52,224 nt of DNA from Chromera velia (taxonomy: Eukaryota > Sar > Chromeraceae): contig JAHBMJ010002086.1 of the NCBI GenBank assembly GCA_018398765.1, positions 41,467-93,690 of the forward strand, read 5' to 3'. The notes under the pieces are model-generated. The model was not told the origin of the DNA, did not search any database, and was given only the letters and a program-made list of their open reading frames with translations. Positions within the stretch are counted from its first letter, which is position 1. Every line of letters starts with the position of its first letter. Both the position numbers and the translations under genes were made by a program. Below, piece after piece: positions 20,140 to 31,196 of the stretch.

Positions 20140-23100
20140 TTACACGTACATCCATACGCACCCCCATACCCATACCCACAGAATGTATGTACCACAGACC
20201 CCCAAACATATGCAGACCCCCCGACCTTCTGGGCAAGGTGTGCCGAACTGCATGGTGTAAAGTCTCTCCTCGACTACCGAGAAGACCTTGGGTCTGTTTT
20301 GTATCCACCCCTCGACTGGTTGTCCCTTCTGCCACTTCCCGTTCGAGTCCACAAAGTAGTACTCGACCATGTCGACCCACTGGACCCTCCGAATTCCAAA
20401 CAGCCATCGGATGAAACGAGAGAGCCCTCCCTCACCTGTTCAGTTTCCAGGGAGTGAACGTGTGAGTGGAAAGACAAAGGAAGAAGCGAAGAACAGACAA
20501 AGGACGACACGAAACAGAGAGAGTCGTGATGCTCACCTCTGGACATCTTTTTTCTCCTCCTCGGAAACCAAATAGTATTGTACGTGCAACTTAGACAGAA
20601 AATCTGAAAGCCGTTTTCACGCAAGACACCAGGCAATTGAAAATATTCAAATGGGCTCTTTGTGTGCTTTCCGGTCTCTCCGAAGGCCCAAAGAAAAGAT
20701 CGTCTCTCTGAAAAGTCCTGTCATTGGCATAATGTACCAAAGCTGTCATGTTAACTTACTATCTCACTGACTTACCGGGAAAGTACTTTCTCGTTTTGTG
20801 AAGAGACCCAACGCGGCGAATCTGCATCGTCATTTCATGTAGAGATAAATTGATTGGCAGACTGGTTGGCGGACAAAGAGAGAAAAAAAGACCGCAGAGA
20901 TAAACCAAGGCACTGCAACTCTAGACCCAGAATGGATGCAGCAAGAAAGGTGAAACAGATAAAGGAATAAGCTTATTGTATCTTCTTTACAAAAGTGGAA
21001 GGACCCATCTGATGACACACCCCGTCAACAAGCGCAAAATCTGTTTCTTTGAGCTTTTGCAGACGCTTTCGAGTCGCGTAAAACTCGCTCTCTCCATATC
21101 TCTCTCTTGCCCTCTGTCCTTCTTTCTCCCACAAGGCAACGTACCTGTTTGTATGTGACGGTCTCTCCACCCGACTCGGAGGGTGAGTCCTCGGGCTCTT
21201 GGCGCAGTCTCTCCTTCGTCTGTACGCACACGCACGCACACAGCGCAACATAAATGTGTGTCAGGGCACAATCGCAGTGGCTCTCCCTTCTTCTCAAACA
21301 GTCGCAACTTGGCACAGGGAGACAGAGGAAGGAGATAAGGTCTGTGTACTACTTGAGAAATCTGGTTCCTAAGGCCAGAAGTTAGATCCGTCGCTCTTTC
21401 GTTTAGCTTTCTGTTGTGAAACTGCCCTCTTTGGATTTGGTTGGTTCTCTGACTTTCTTTTTACCTCTCGGTGTGTCTGACTATGTGTTTCTTGTCCTTT
21501 TTGGTTCTCTGATAACTTGCCACCGCTCTTTTCCTGCCTAGCTCTCCCTCCCTCGCTGCCGTACCTTGAGAAATGAGGACTCTAATGAGCCTTCCTCGTG
21601 GGGCTTGTCTGCTGGGTCCTTGTCTGTGTGCGCAGGTCTCTTCATGCGTCTCTCCCTGTACAACCAGAAACAAACAGCTGCAGGGTGCATGGAATCATAC
21701 ATACATCAGAAAACCATTATTACATGCTCCGGCACAGACACTCTCTCAGACCTAGTGAACCCTCCTTCTTTATCAAAAACTGTTTCTCTTCAAGTGAATA
21801 TTCTGGATCCTCATGGGAGAGAACTAAACACGACGAACCAATACTTCAGCAGAGTTTCGTGTGATCACGAGGCAAAATTGCGAGAGTTCAGGAAAGACGC
21901 AAAGAGTCAAACTTCATGTTCCAGGAATAGCCGGCGGGGTTCTCTGGCATGAGCAAGATACAAGGAGAGCAACGAGGAAACTGAAGGAGAAAGAAGCAAA
22001 TACTCTTTCCTCCGACTACTCCTCCCTTCTCTTGATTGCTTTCCCTCATTCAATTTGTTCTGTTTCGTCTCCTTCTCTTTCCGGAGCACTTTCAAGAAAA
22101 GACTTACGTTGATCCACCGGATTGCCTGCACGAAGAAAACGAAAGCGAATTAGATATAAATTTTAGAGTTCACAACCACGACAGAAGAGGAAAGGCAACG
22201 AAGGGGAAGCTTCAGAGCCCGAAGGAATCTAAACTCTGCCGGCCTTTTTTGTATTTCTCTCCAAGATTCCCCCTGTTCGGTTGGTTCATTTGTCCTTTTC
22301 TTCCGTGCAATGCACGCCGTCCCCTCTTCGGAATCCCTTCTTGACGCTTGGAAGAATCTTGAGTGCGTTCTTCTGTTGCATAAGACCTTAATTTTTTATC
22401 TGAAATTGTACAGTGGCTGCATCGAATGATCCTGACTTCTTTTCTCACACCGCTGATTATCAAACGAACCCTGACTGACCAGACTCGCATTCCTCCTCAT
22501 GTTGTGCAAGGTCCATTTTGTGAATAGGGGGCTCTGCCTTCCCGTCTACAACGTCGGAGTTGATCTCCTTTACCTCCACATACTTGTGGGTCTCGTGGTG
22601 TTCCTCCTTCTCCTTTTGGTGGCCGACCTGCGGAAAAGTTGGTTATGTGCAATCTAAGTAAAAAACAAGTCAACCAAGGTTTTCTCCTGTGATAGTGAAC
22701 TCGTTTGTGTCATCAGCAGAAGAGACACATTTTTGCAAAAGCAGGAAGGACCCCTGGGCAAATTCAAGGAAACAAGACAATGAATGTGCGGTTTGCAAAA
22801 TCTTGTCAATTTCGATTTCTCTTCTGGTGATTTGAAATAATGAAGGAAACGCCACAGAATGCAAAATGGTTGCAGAGAGAAAGAGTGAGGGGTCAAAAAA
22901 ATAAGAAGAAAGGATGGAGAAAAGCCAGAAGCTGACCAGCCAAACGCTCCACCTCTTTTCCCCTGTTTCTCTAGCTCTGTAGAGCACTCTGAAGAACTTC
23001 GCCCTGTCCTGCTCTTTGCTTCCAAACTCAACAGAGAGGACATCCTGAGGCTTTGCTCCGATTGTTGTGCCTCCAGGAACGAAGTGAACCTCGTGATTGT

Positions 23101-25598
23101 CGTATCTGCAAGTTTGGAATAATCCCAGAAGAGAAAATGAATGACATGGAGGAATACCGACCCATACAGAAACCTCAGAGAGAAAACGTACCCTTTAGTT
23201 CACCAATCCAAAGTCATTCCTGCCAGAAACCATTTCCTTCCTTGCTTCATCATCGTTTCAGATTGTTCCTCTAGTTTCTTTTATTTTTTTTCCCGCCAAA
23301 TCTTCATGGACTCACATACCGGTATGTGTGGTCCTCCGCAGAGGTCGAAAGAGGGTAACAGGTACCTCCTGCAGGAACGGAAAACAAAGAGATATGATCG
23401 TTCAGAGACCGAATGGGTACAAGGAAGAAAAAAGATCGACCTCGCTGGTGATGCTGTGTTGCTGCCTCAGGCAGAAACCCGATACCATCCGGACTTCAAG
23501 TGGCTGGGTCTTGCAAGCAGCATGAGAATACCTAGGAAACACAACGGAAGATTAGGGAATTAAAAATTGCTTGGGGCAATGGGCACCAGCAACTAAGGAG
23601 CAAACTCAAACAAGCCTTCCGAAGTTTTGCAGAGTCAGAAGCATGAGTTTTTCTGCCGAAATCAAAAAGCAAAAAGAAAAGCGCCTGGAGGAAAAAGACA
23701 TCTGCATACTCTCTTATCTTGAGAGAAGATAAATCACACTGAAAGGGACACCCCCGAGTTTGCTATATGGATTTTGAAACGTCAGACTACCTGCATTCCT
23801 CCGACTTCTCCCGGACTGACTGTTTTCTGATGTGGCATAGGTGTCCTTCGACAGAGACTGCGGCATTCCGACGCGGATCCCTTCCTTTTCTGTCGGAGTG
23901 ACAGCATCTGCCGCGTTGTCATCCTCATTCCCTGAGCTTCCCTCGTCCTTCCCATTGCTGTCAGAGCCTGAGGCATCCACAAATGACCAATCAACCCATA
24001 TGCTTGTCAGCAGACATGTATTTATGGATGCATGTGTGCTCATGCTTTTTGTCTAGGCAGTTTTTTCTGCCATGTGTATCTCTCTGCCCGCGTGAATATG
24101 CATGAGGCTCTTTGAGTTTCTTTCTTTCCCTTGCTACAAAAGCACTTGACAAACAACTGGAGGGAATCAATCCCTTCGTCAAAAAGGAGACCGCGTCACC
24201 CTCTTCGTGTTTGTTCGTCAATCGATGTATGCAGCTTTCTTCAAGACGAATAATACACCTCCGTCTGTCGTCTCCCTTGCATCAGCACACGTGCGCAAAT
24301 TCGTGTTTCGCATTCTGTCAACACCTTTACTTCACTGACCGCTGTTGCTCTGCAAGTGTAGATGAGACGAGGGCACTGAAGGGTGTCCTGCTTGACGTGC
24401 AAATGCTTCGTTGGAATGCTTCAATGGCAACGCGGCTTCCTGGGGCCCCCTTGAAACTTCAGCTGCCGCTGGGGCTTGGGGAGCTGAGGAGACAGACTCG
24501 AGTGTCGGTAGAGGCACTGGCAGGGGCACCCTGGATTGGGCAGCTGGGGAAAGAGAGGAAGCGGGGGTCCAGGCGCGTGGAGCTGGGTGGGCGGGGGAGG
24601 CGACCGGGGCCTTCCTTTCCTTTCCGCCGCCGGAAATTTGGGAAAGTACTGGGTGGGCCATAGCGTCCTCCTCAGTAGTCTCCTTCGTTCTTGAGGCATG
24701 CTTCTCTCCTCCCAGAGATCGATCGGCCTCTGCTCTTCTTGCCGCCAGATGGCTGCTCAAACTCGCGAGGGTTCGAGGAAGGTCTTTTGAGAGTTCCCCC
24801 CTCCTGCCTCCGAAGGGACGAGTTTTGCTCGTGCTCCCTATTGGAAGAAGAGAAGATGCGTCTGCAGGCAGTCAGCGAAAGCAAAATGATAAGACGGGGA
24901 AGCACACGACATGATAGCCCACTTAGACAGTGAAGGGACGAAAAAGAAAAATAAAATACGACGGAAGGTACGTGGAGCCGAAATTTGTCCTTGTCAAAGC
25001 TTCGATTTTTTTTTCTTACCACTTGCTTCTTGACTTTTTAAATTCTCCCCTGAAACCACTTTTCGGTATTGGCTTGCAATTGTTGCTTTGCCTCCTCGCG
25101 TGCTTCTGCAAACTTCTCTTCAATTCCACACCAGGCTCAGCTTCTTTCCATCCGACTGTCTAACTCAGACTTCTGTTCCACCACTCCCATCAGGTGCTTA
25201 TCGAAGGTGTCACTTCCAGTCAATTTCTTCTCCTTTTTCCCTTCTTTCTTGCCTTTCTACGCTCTCTTTCCTCTTCTAGATTTCTCTTCTTTTCTATTCA
25301 GGCGCCCATTTTCTCTTCTCTTCTTCTCACCTGACGAAGAACGGTCGGAGTGAAAGTGTGTTCCCTCTGCTTCTCCAGATCTCTCTTCGTGTGTCGGCTG
25401 CTTCAAGAGGGAGTCGTGGTGGTGCTTGTGGTGGTGGTGGCCGTGGTGGTGGCTGAGGTGGTGCTTGTGGTGATGGTGGCCGTGGTGGTGGAAAAAGAGA
25501 GGCTCGTCTGCAACGCAAGAGAGTATATACGTACACATGCGCCGATCGACCGATCGACCGACCGGCCGACAGAGAGACGAACAAACAAGCAGACGGAC

Positions 25599-25629
<31 letters not shown>

Positions 25630-25653
25630 TAGATAGATAGATAGATAGAAACA

Positions 25654-25685
<32 letters not shown>

Positions 25686-26681
25686 CGCACCCTCATCCCC
25701 ATTGGACGAAGAAGCCTCGTCGTTCCGCCCCGACCATCCTCCCCACCCGCCTGCATGCAAGACGGCATACAAGTGAAACAATGTGCGAGCAGAAAAGCTG
25801 ATCGACTTCGAATTTGGAGAAAAATCTCTTTGTTCGCCCAGGAGAACACGTTGTCGGGACAGGCGTTCACAAGTACATACAGAAAACCTCAACTCGCAGC
25901 TGCTTGCTGCTGCTCACTAGGGCTCTTGTGACCAATTCGAACAAAATAGGGGACGTTCAGGCGAAGACCGAACCAAGGAAAGGGGCGGAGATGCTGCTGT
26001 TGCATGACAGACCTTCTTCACTCTCTTTCACTTCAAGCGTCACTCCTGCAAACACACAGAAATACAACACACAGGCAGGCATGTTGTGCTAAGATCTGCT
26101 GAGTGGCATCTTCGCATCTCTGGATGTGAAGACATTGGCATACCGCTCTCAGTCAGCTCATTTGGTTGTCTGCCCGCCCCTCTGTCTGCCTCTTTGTCTA
26201 CTTGACCATCTACCTGCATACGTCTGTCTATCTGTCTGCCTGCCTGCCTGCCTGCCTGCCTCGCTCTGTCTGTGTGTCCGTCTATCCGCTTGTCTGCTTG
26301 TCTGCCTGGCTGGCTGGCTGGCTGCCTCGCTTTGTCCGTCTGTCTGTCGGTATGTCGTATTTCTCCATCTGTGTCGCTCTGTCTGGCTGCATGCATGTCT
26401 GTCAAGCTTGTGGAAAACTTCACTATCATTGCGTGTAGTTGCGCGCCCCCTTGACGTTGGAATGCGGTCCTCCCGTCTGTCCACCTCGCTGGCTGACTTA
26501 TTGTCGGTGTCTTTTTGGTCGGCACAAATTTACTGACTCACTGATTGACTGACTGACTCTCTGAGCGACAAAATGAAAGAGCATGCACTAGATTCACTCG
26601 CTGCTCGACCAACTCACCTGCATTGATGCCGCACAGAAAGAGCAGCGCCACCAATGGCAAACTTTTGGACCAGCCTGTCAT
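20140..26681 (-). CDS. Secreted His-rich protein of unknown family, at least 10 exons
   Basis: I do not recognise the family. The start ATG (26681) opens a clear signal peptide: [20 protein letters not shown]. Exons that join in frame with GT-AG borders: 26618-26681, 26013-26045, 25691-25750, 25331-25507, 24397-24861, 23791-23967, 23320-23368, 22937-23105, 22480-22627, 22108-22125 (an 18-nt microexon). Tentative further exons: 21565-21655, 21145-21219, 21021-21053, about 20570-20615 and about 20230-20440. Exon 4 encodes two His clusters ([11 protein letters not shown] twice), exon 5 a 155-residue Pro/Ala/Ser-rich disordered segment, exon 6 a Gly/Asp/Asn/Ser-rich one. Exons 7-8 look folded ([30 protein letters not shown]), as does the last one ([19 protein letters not shown]). 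The His clusters suggest metal binding in the secretory route, but no transporter domain or further membrane span is seen. The C-terminal junctions and stop are not secure. A possible coiled-coil fragment at 25066-25215 ([14 protein letters not shown]) is not placed. Confidence 0.5.
25560..25685. repeat. Compound microsatellite (CAGA)n (GATA)n (CA)n (GA)n
   Basis: Short-unit tandem repeats inside an intron of the His-rich gene. They explain the Cys/Val/Leu-rich open frames there. Confidence 0.9.
26160..26400. repeat. Degenerate (TGTCTGCC)n region
   Basis: Irregular TGTC/TGCC/TGGC tetranucleotides within the first intron of the His-rich gene. No coding content. Confidence 0.7.
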
Positions 26682-26699
26682 CTAGGCAGCTGCATGTGC

Positions 26700-27669
26700 A
26701 GACAGCTAGGCGGCAGATCTGCTGGGGGGCTCGTGTCCGAGCTGATGGGCCGGGCTTTCTGATCTTCCGGCTGAGAATGGAAAGTTTGAGTTTTCTTGTC
26801 AATGCTTCACAGCTTGTTCGCTTATCTGTAGGCTGTCGTCAAAGTACTGCAGATCGCTTTGTCACTGCACAAGACCTGTTGGGGATTCAAAAGACCCACA
26901 ATCAAGGCTGCATTGTAGATGCAGTGCTGGCCAATCCTGTTCTTGTGCTAATTAAATTAAGTTGAAAGATGGACAGACTCGATCGCTCGGAGCCCGACAG
27001 CTGCCTGAATGCATGCGCCTGACCATGCCTGGCCGATACAGTGTGCGCGCACCATGCGCGCACCCTGCCTTTTTTTTTTCGAGGGGCTGGGTCCCCGCGG
27101 CTTGCGCGCCAATTAAGGCGCTCCAATTTGCCTCCAAAAAAAATGTGAGCTCGTTCACGCGTTTCAAACAAGGTTGAAAAAAACCCTCAATCATCATGTT
27201 TCAAACAAGGTCTAAGCAGAAGCAAAGTGGTGTTTCACATCATAATCTTCTATAGTCTAGTGTGTATGGTTTTCAGCGTGTCACCTTTTTGGGAAGTTGA
27301 ATTGTCATAATTGATAAAATAAACAGTGTCAATTAATCCCCTAGCTGTCGGTGGCAAACTTCCAATCGGTGGGCTGGGAAGGCCCACAAGGGCAATTTTT
27401 GGCGCCAAAAGCGCCCGAGAGGGGATTTCGGTGGGTCTTAATAGCCTACCGGTACCCACCGGGAAGTTTTCGCTGCTTTTGATTGGAACTCTGATAAAAA
27501 AACAGGTAGCGCCAGGAGGGTAGTTTCAATTTTAAAGTTTGTGTACGCCTTTGTACTCCGTTGAATCCGTTTATTTATATACTGAGCCTTAGCGATAGGA
27601 CACACCCCTCTGCCCGGGCCTGCCGTTTATGGGGGCGACCTCTATAAGACAAAACGGTAACAGTGCTCA
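26700..27669. other. Intergenic region upstream of the His-rich gene
   Basis: Contains a GC-rich palindromic patch (GCGCGCACCATGCGCGC, about 27045-27061), about 370 bp before the signal-peptide ATG, and a 14-bp direct repeat GTTTCAAACAAGGT at about 27161 and 27198. No coding frame of note. Confidence 0.4.
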
Positions 27670-27677
27670 AAGGCACC

Positions 27678-28559
27678 TACACTGGAACTATACTGTGTCA
27701 TAATGAGAATTTCTAGAACCTTTTGTGTCACATAGTGTCACAATGATTTGTGACACAATAATTGTGATTTTAAGGATTTTTGACTAATTCAATAAAATTA
27801 TACTTATGTATAAAAGAAATAGTTGTAGATTGCGTGTTTACGGTGTTTGGCGCGGGTTGGTACGCGTCGTGGGGTACGTGTTTGGCACCGTGACGTCGTT
27901 CGATCGTTTATGATGAGTGAGTGGGTGAATGAATGAATGATTGAGTTTGTGAGTCATTAAGTGATTGGGTGAGTGACTCAAAGTGAGTGAGTGAGTGAGT
28001 GAGTGAGTGAGTGAGTGAGTGAGTGAATGAGTGAGTGAGCGAGTGAGTGAGTGAGTGAGTAAGTTAGATAAGTGAGTGAGTGATAGTGAGTGAATGCTAA
28101 AGTGAGTGACTGAGTGAGTGAGTGAGGTAGGTGAGTGAGTGAGTGAGGTAGGTGAGTGAGTGAGTGAGTGAGTGAGTGAGTGAGTGAGTGAGTGAGTGAG
28201 TGAGTAAGTGAGTGAGTGAGTGAGTGAGAGACTAGCCTTCGCACTATAAAATTCTAAAAAGAAAAAAATGAAGGTCTTAATCTTTTTTTTTTAGAATTTT
28301 ATAAAACTAAAGCTGTTAGTAAAGCATTTCAAACTGTATATAAATATAGAAGAACAGTTCAAACTTTAATAACTGTGAAGACTTTAAATCACTTTGAAAG
28401 TCTAGGATCACTTGATTTTTTTTCTAATAATTTTATCATACTTAAGTTATTCTAACTATTTCATCATACCTATTGTGACACAATTATTTGTGTCATCGGT
28501 ACTAGTGTGGGGGGTATTGTGTCACAATTTAAATTGTGTCACACTATAGTTTCAGTGTA
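27678..28559. mobile_element. Non-autonomous TIR element (882 bp) with 8-bp target duplication and a (GTGA)n core
   Basis: The left end TACACTGGAACTATACTGTG matches the inverted right end TACACTGAAACTATAGTGTG. Flanking 8-mers are AAGGCACC (27670-27677) and AGGGCACC (28560-28567), one mismatch. An 8-bp duplication is typical of the hAT superfamily. Inner GTGTCACAA/TTGTGACAC inverted motifs lie near both ends (27728-27760 and 28470-28545). No transposase is encoded; the centre is a (GTGA)n satellite. Confidence 0.65.
27910..28230. repeat. (GTGA)n satellite inside the element
   Basis: About 320 bp of GTGA/GAGT units with interruptions. It gives a spurious minus-strand frame of THSL repeats. Confidence 0.95.
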
Positions 28560-28567
28560 AGGGCACC

Positions 28568-29114
28568 AATGAATCACTTATCACTTATACTTATCACTTC
28601 CATGGTAAAAAATATTCTTTGGTTATCTTTAGCTATTTTTAATGCGAGTGTTTCTGACTGTATCAATAGTTCTATAAATTAAATCTGATGTCACAGTTGA
28701 TAAGAACCTGTTCAAATTAGTTAAGATGATTCTTTTTTTTTATTTGTAATATTTGATATCATTTAACATTATTTTAAAGAATTGAATTAAGGCGGTTAAA
28801 GCGTGTGAGCCACTACTAAAGCTCTGGCCAACCATGGAGCCTAGCAAAGAGCATGACATGTAATGACGTACATGCAATGTGTTTTTGTTTGCTAGTTTGT
28901 TTATTAATTTGCATTCAAAACGTACAGAAAGAGACACACCCAGATTGATCATTTATGAACTTCTTGACTGTTAGTTTGACTGTCTACGTTTTCGATCTTT
29001 TGGTTTTCGTCGCAACTTTTCGATCGCCGGGTAGTTTTTCTACAATGTAGGACCTAAGGGCTTACAATTTTACATTAGGAGTAATTTTCTAGATAATTTA
29101 GAAACAAAAAACAA
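28568..29114. other. AT-rich intergenic stretch
   Basis: No coding frame above 70 codons and no recognisable family. Confidence 0.45.
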
Positions 29115-29122
29115 AATCGATC

Positions 29123-29702
29123 CTAGGTGACCACTACAAAAAAAAAATAAAACAATAAATGGCAAAATATCATTTTTGGTTTTCTTTTTTTTTTTTGAAA
29201 GCTCTGCATGTGCATGATGATGTCGGCGATCATGTCGCATGCCGTGGTCAGCGGCCCGTGGACACTCGATCGACTCGGAGTCCTCGCCGTAGGACCCCCA
29301 CGCGGCGTATGCATGCAAACCGGCCGGTCGCGGGCCGCACATGCATGCATCCCCAGCCGGCAACTTCGCTCATGTAAATAGGCTCAGTGAAACGTATGCA
29401 GCGGTTTGTCTAACCTTATACGGTTTTTTTGCCTTAAACACCAGCTTCGATCTAGCAGCCTACTGCAAGCTGCTTAGCGTGTGACTAACTCTATTACTGA
29501 CCAAAAGACCGACTTTGATGCAAGTTTTACTATGAGAACGGCCTTTGATCTAGCCTTTGATCTCTGTATCGATCATCCAGTCCCAAGTCAGATGAATGTT
29601 GACTTTCATTTTTTTGGCCAGCCTGAACACGTTTATAAACAAAAAAAAAAAGAAAATAAATGGGGAAAATGCTCTTTTTTTTTTTTTTTAGTGGTCGCCT
29701 AG
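29123..29702. mobile_element. MITE-like element (580 bp), TIR CTAGGYGACCACTA, 8-bp target duplication
   Basis: The left terminus CTAGGTGACCACTA and inverted right terminus CTAGGCGACCACTA are each followed internally by long A runs and ATTTATTG/ATTTATTTTC-like sequence. Flanking 8-mers are AATCGATC (29115-29122) and AATTGATC (29703-29710). The interior is non-coding and includes a GC-rich, GATCGATC-containing block at 29215-29360. hAT affiliation is inferred from the duplication length only. Confidence 0.6.
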
Positions 29703-29710
29703 AATTGATC

Positions 29711-31196
29711 CTCTGGGATCGATAAATTTACTACTAGATTTACTATTATTCTTTTTTTCATAACAACGCTGATAAAGATGCAACATTGTTAAATTAACAT
29801 CATTATCATGTATGAGTCATTTAATGCACATACTGAAAAGCCAGCTCATAGTTGAATACATCAGCCTCCTAACACATTGCTGAGGCGCTAAAACGCTCAC
29901 AAGCCATTCCTGCATGCTTCGCTGCCGCCGCGGTTGATCTGACAAACACCAACAGGCTGACAGATGGACATAGATGGACAAATCTTCTTGTCAGTGGAAG
30001 CGCGTCAGAGCTCCAGGCCTGAGTCGTACGGGGGCCTGGTACCCTGCGCTAGACCCTGCGGCCATTCCTGGCCAGGTGCTGTGCAGACTTCGCTTATGTT
30101 AAAAAAAGAAAAAATGTTGGCACCCCTCCCTTCTGTCTGGGTCTCTATTTCTGCCTCCTCCGACAGAGAACCAACCAAAATCTGATTGAGATAAACAGAC
30201 AAGCATGCAGCGGTCCACGCAGGCAGACATAGAGACAGGCGGACAGTAGGAAAGAAAGACGGATTAACTTATTCAAGTTACCTCGTTGTGTTGTTCTTAT
30301 TCGGGCAAGTCCTTCCATCTCAGAAGCCCGAGGATACTGAGAGAGAGCTTACAGAGAGAAAGAGAATTAGAAACAAGGGTGGATTCTTTCTTTAGAATTA
30401 CAAAAGGGTGTCCGGCAAACCAGAAACGAAGCCGAATTATTTCCTCCCGCAACATGCAATGCAATTGACGTCGTTTCGTCAACGCAGTGCATTCTCTCAT
30501 TTCTTCATGCAACGCATTTCCTTCCATCTACTGACTCACTTAATTGGTCAACAAAAAACTATGGACTAATACACCTCACCCTTCATGCTGCTAATTCATT
30601 CTCTGATCGCCGAAATATTGCTCGAACACTCAGCTTCCTTCAAATATCATACAGTCTCGCACCCCTCTCTCCCGCAGGTCCCCCTTCCCGCTCTGAGAGG
30701 ACATTCCCAAAAGGAAGGGAAGGAAAGGGAAGAAAGTCGTTCGTTCAATATGCAAGCGCTCACTGCCGATCAAGCTCTAATTGGAAATAAAAAACGAAGT
30801 AGAGAAGAAGCGCTGCATCATCCCACAGATGCCCACCCATGCATTGAGGTCACCTCCCTGCTCTGCTTGCGGTCGCTCACAAAATCGATCCGTCGTCACT
30901 CACTCACTCACGGCCTCCATCATCTGACATTTGATTCAACATACCTGAAAAGCACTCTCCTAGCTCTTTCGCAGGTGTCTGGTGTGCATGCCTTCATCAG
31001 AGGGACAGATTTCAAAAAGAATTCATTCAAGCACAGCAAAGTCGAAAAGGTCGGAGGAAGAGAAGTCAGGTCCTGCAGGGGAAGAGAATAAAGTCAGCAA
31101 TACACAAGAGCTGAGCCGATTTTGCACACATTCTAAAGACGCCTTGGACTCACAAGAGATTGTGATTTTGTTTGTTCACACATCATGCAATCTCCC
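29711..31196. other. Intergenic region 3' of the lactone oxidase gene
   Basis: Open frames such as 30585-31091 (+) lack recognisable domains. This may include the 3' UTR of the minus-strand gene ending at 31197. I see no separate gene. Confidence 0.4.

Noticed and set aside
19414-20457. Long open frames of up to 347 codons across 19.4-20.5 kb
   Set aside because: They consist of (CA)n, (CAGA)n and (GA)n microsatellite translated as His/Thr, Arg/Gln or Glu/Thr repeats and are open in several frames on both strands.
25331-25507. ZIP-type metal transporter based on the His-rich loop
   Set aside because: No run of transmembrane helices or ZIP signature could be found in the joined exons; only a signal peptide is hydrophobic.
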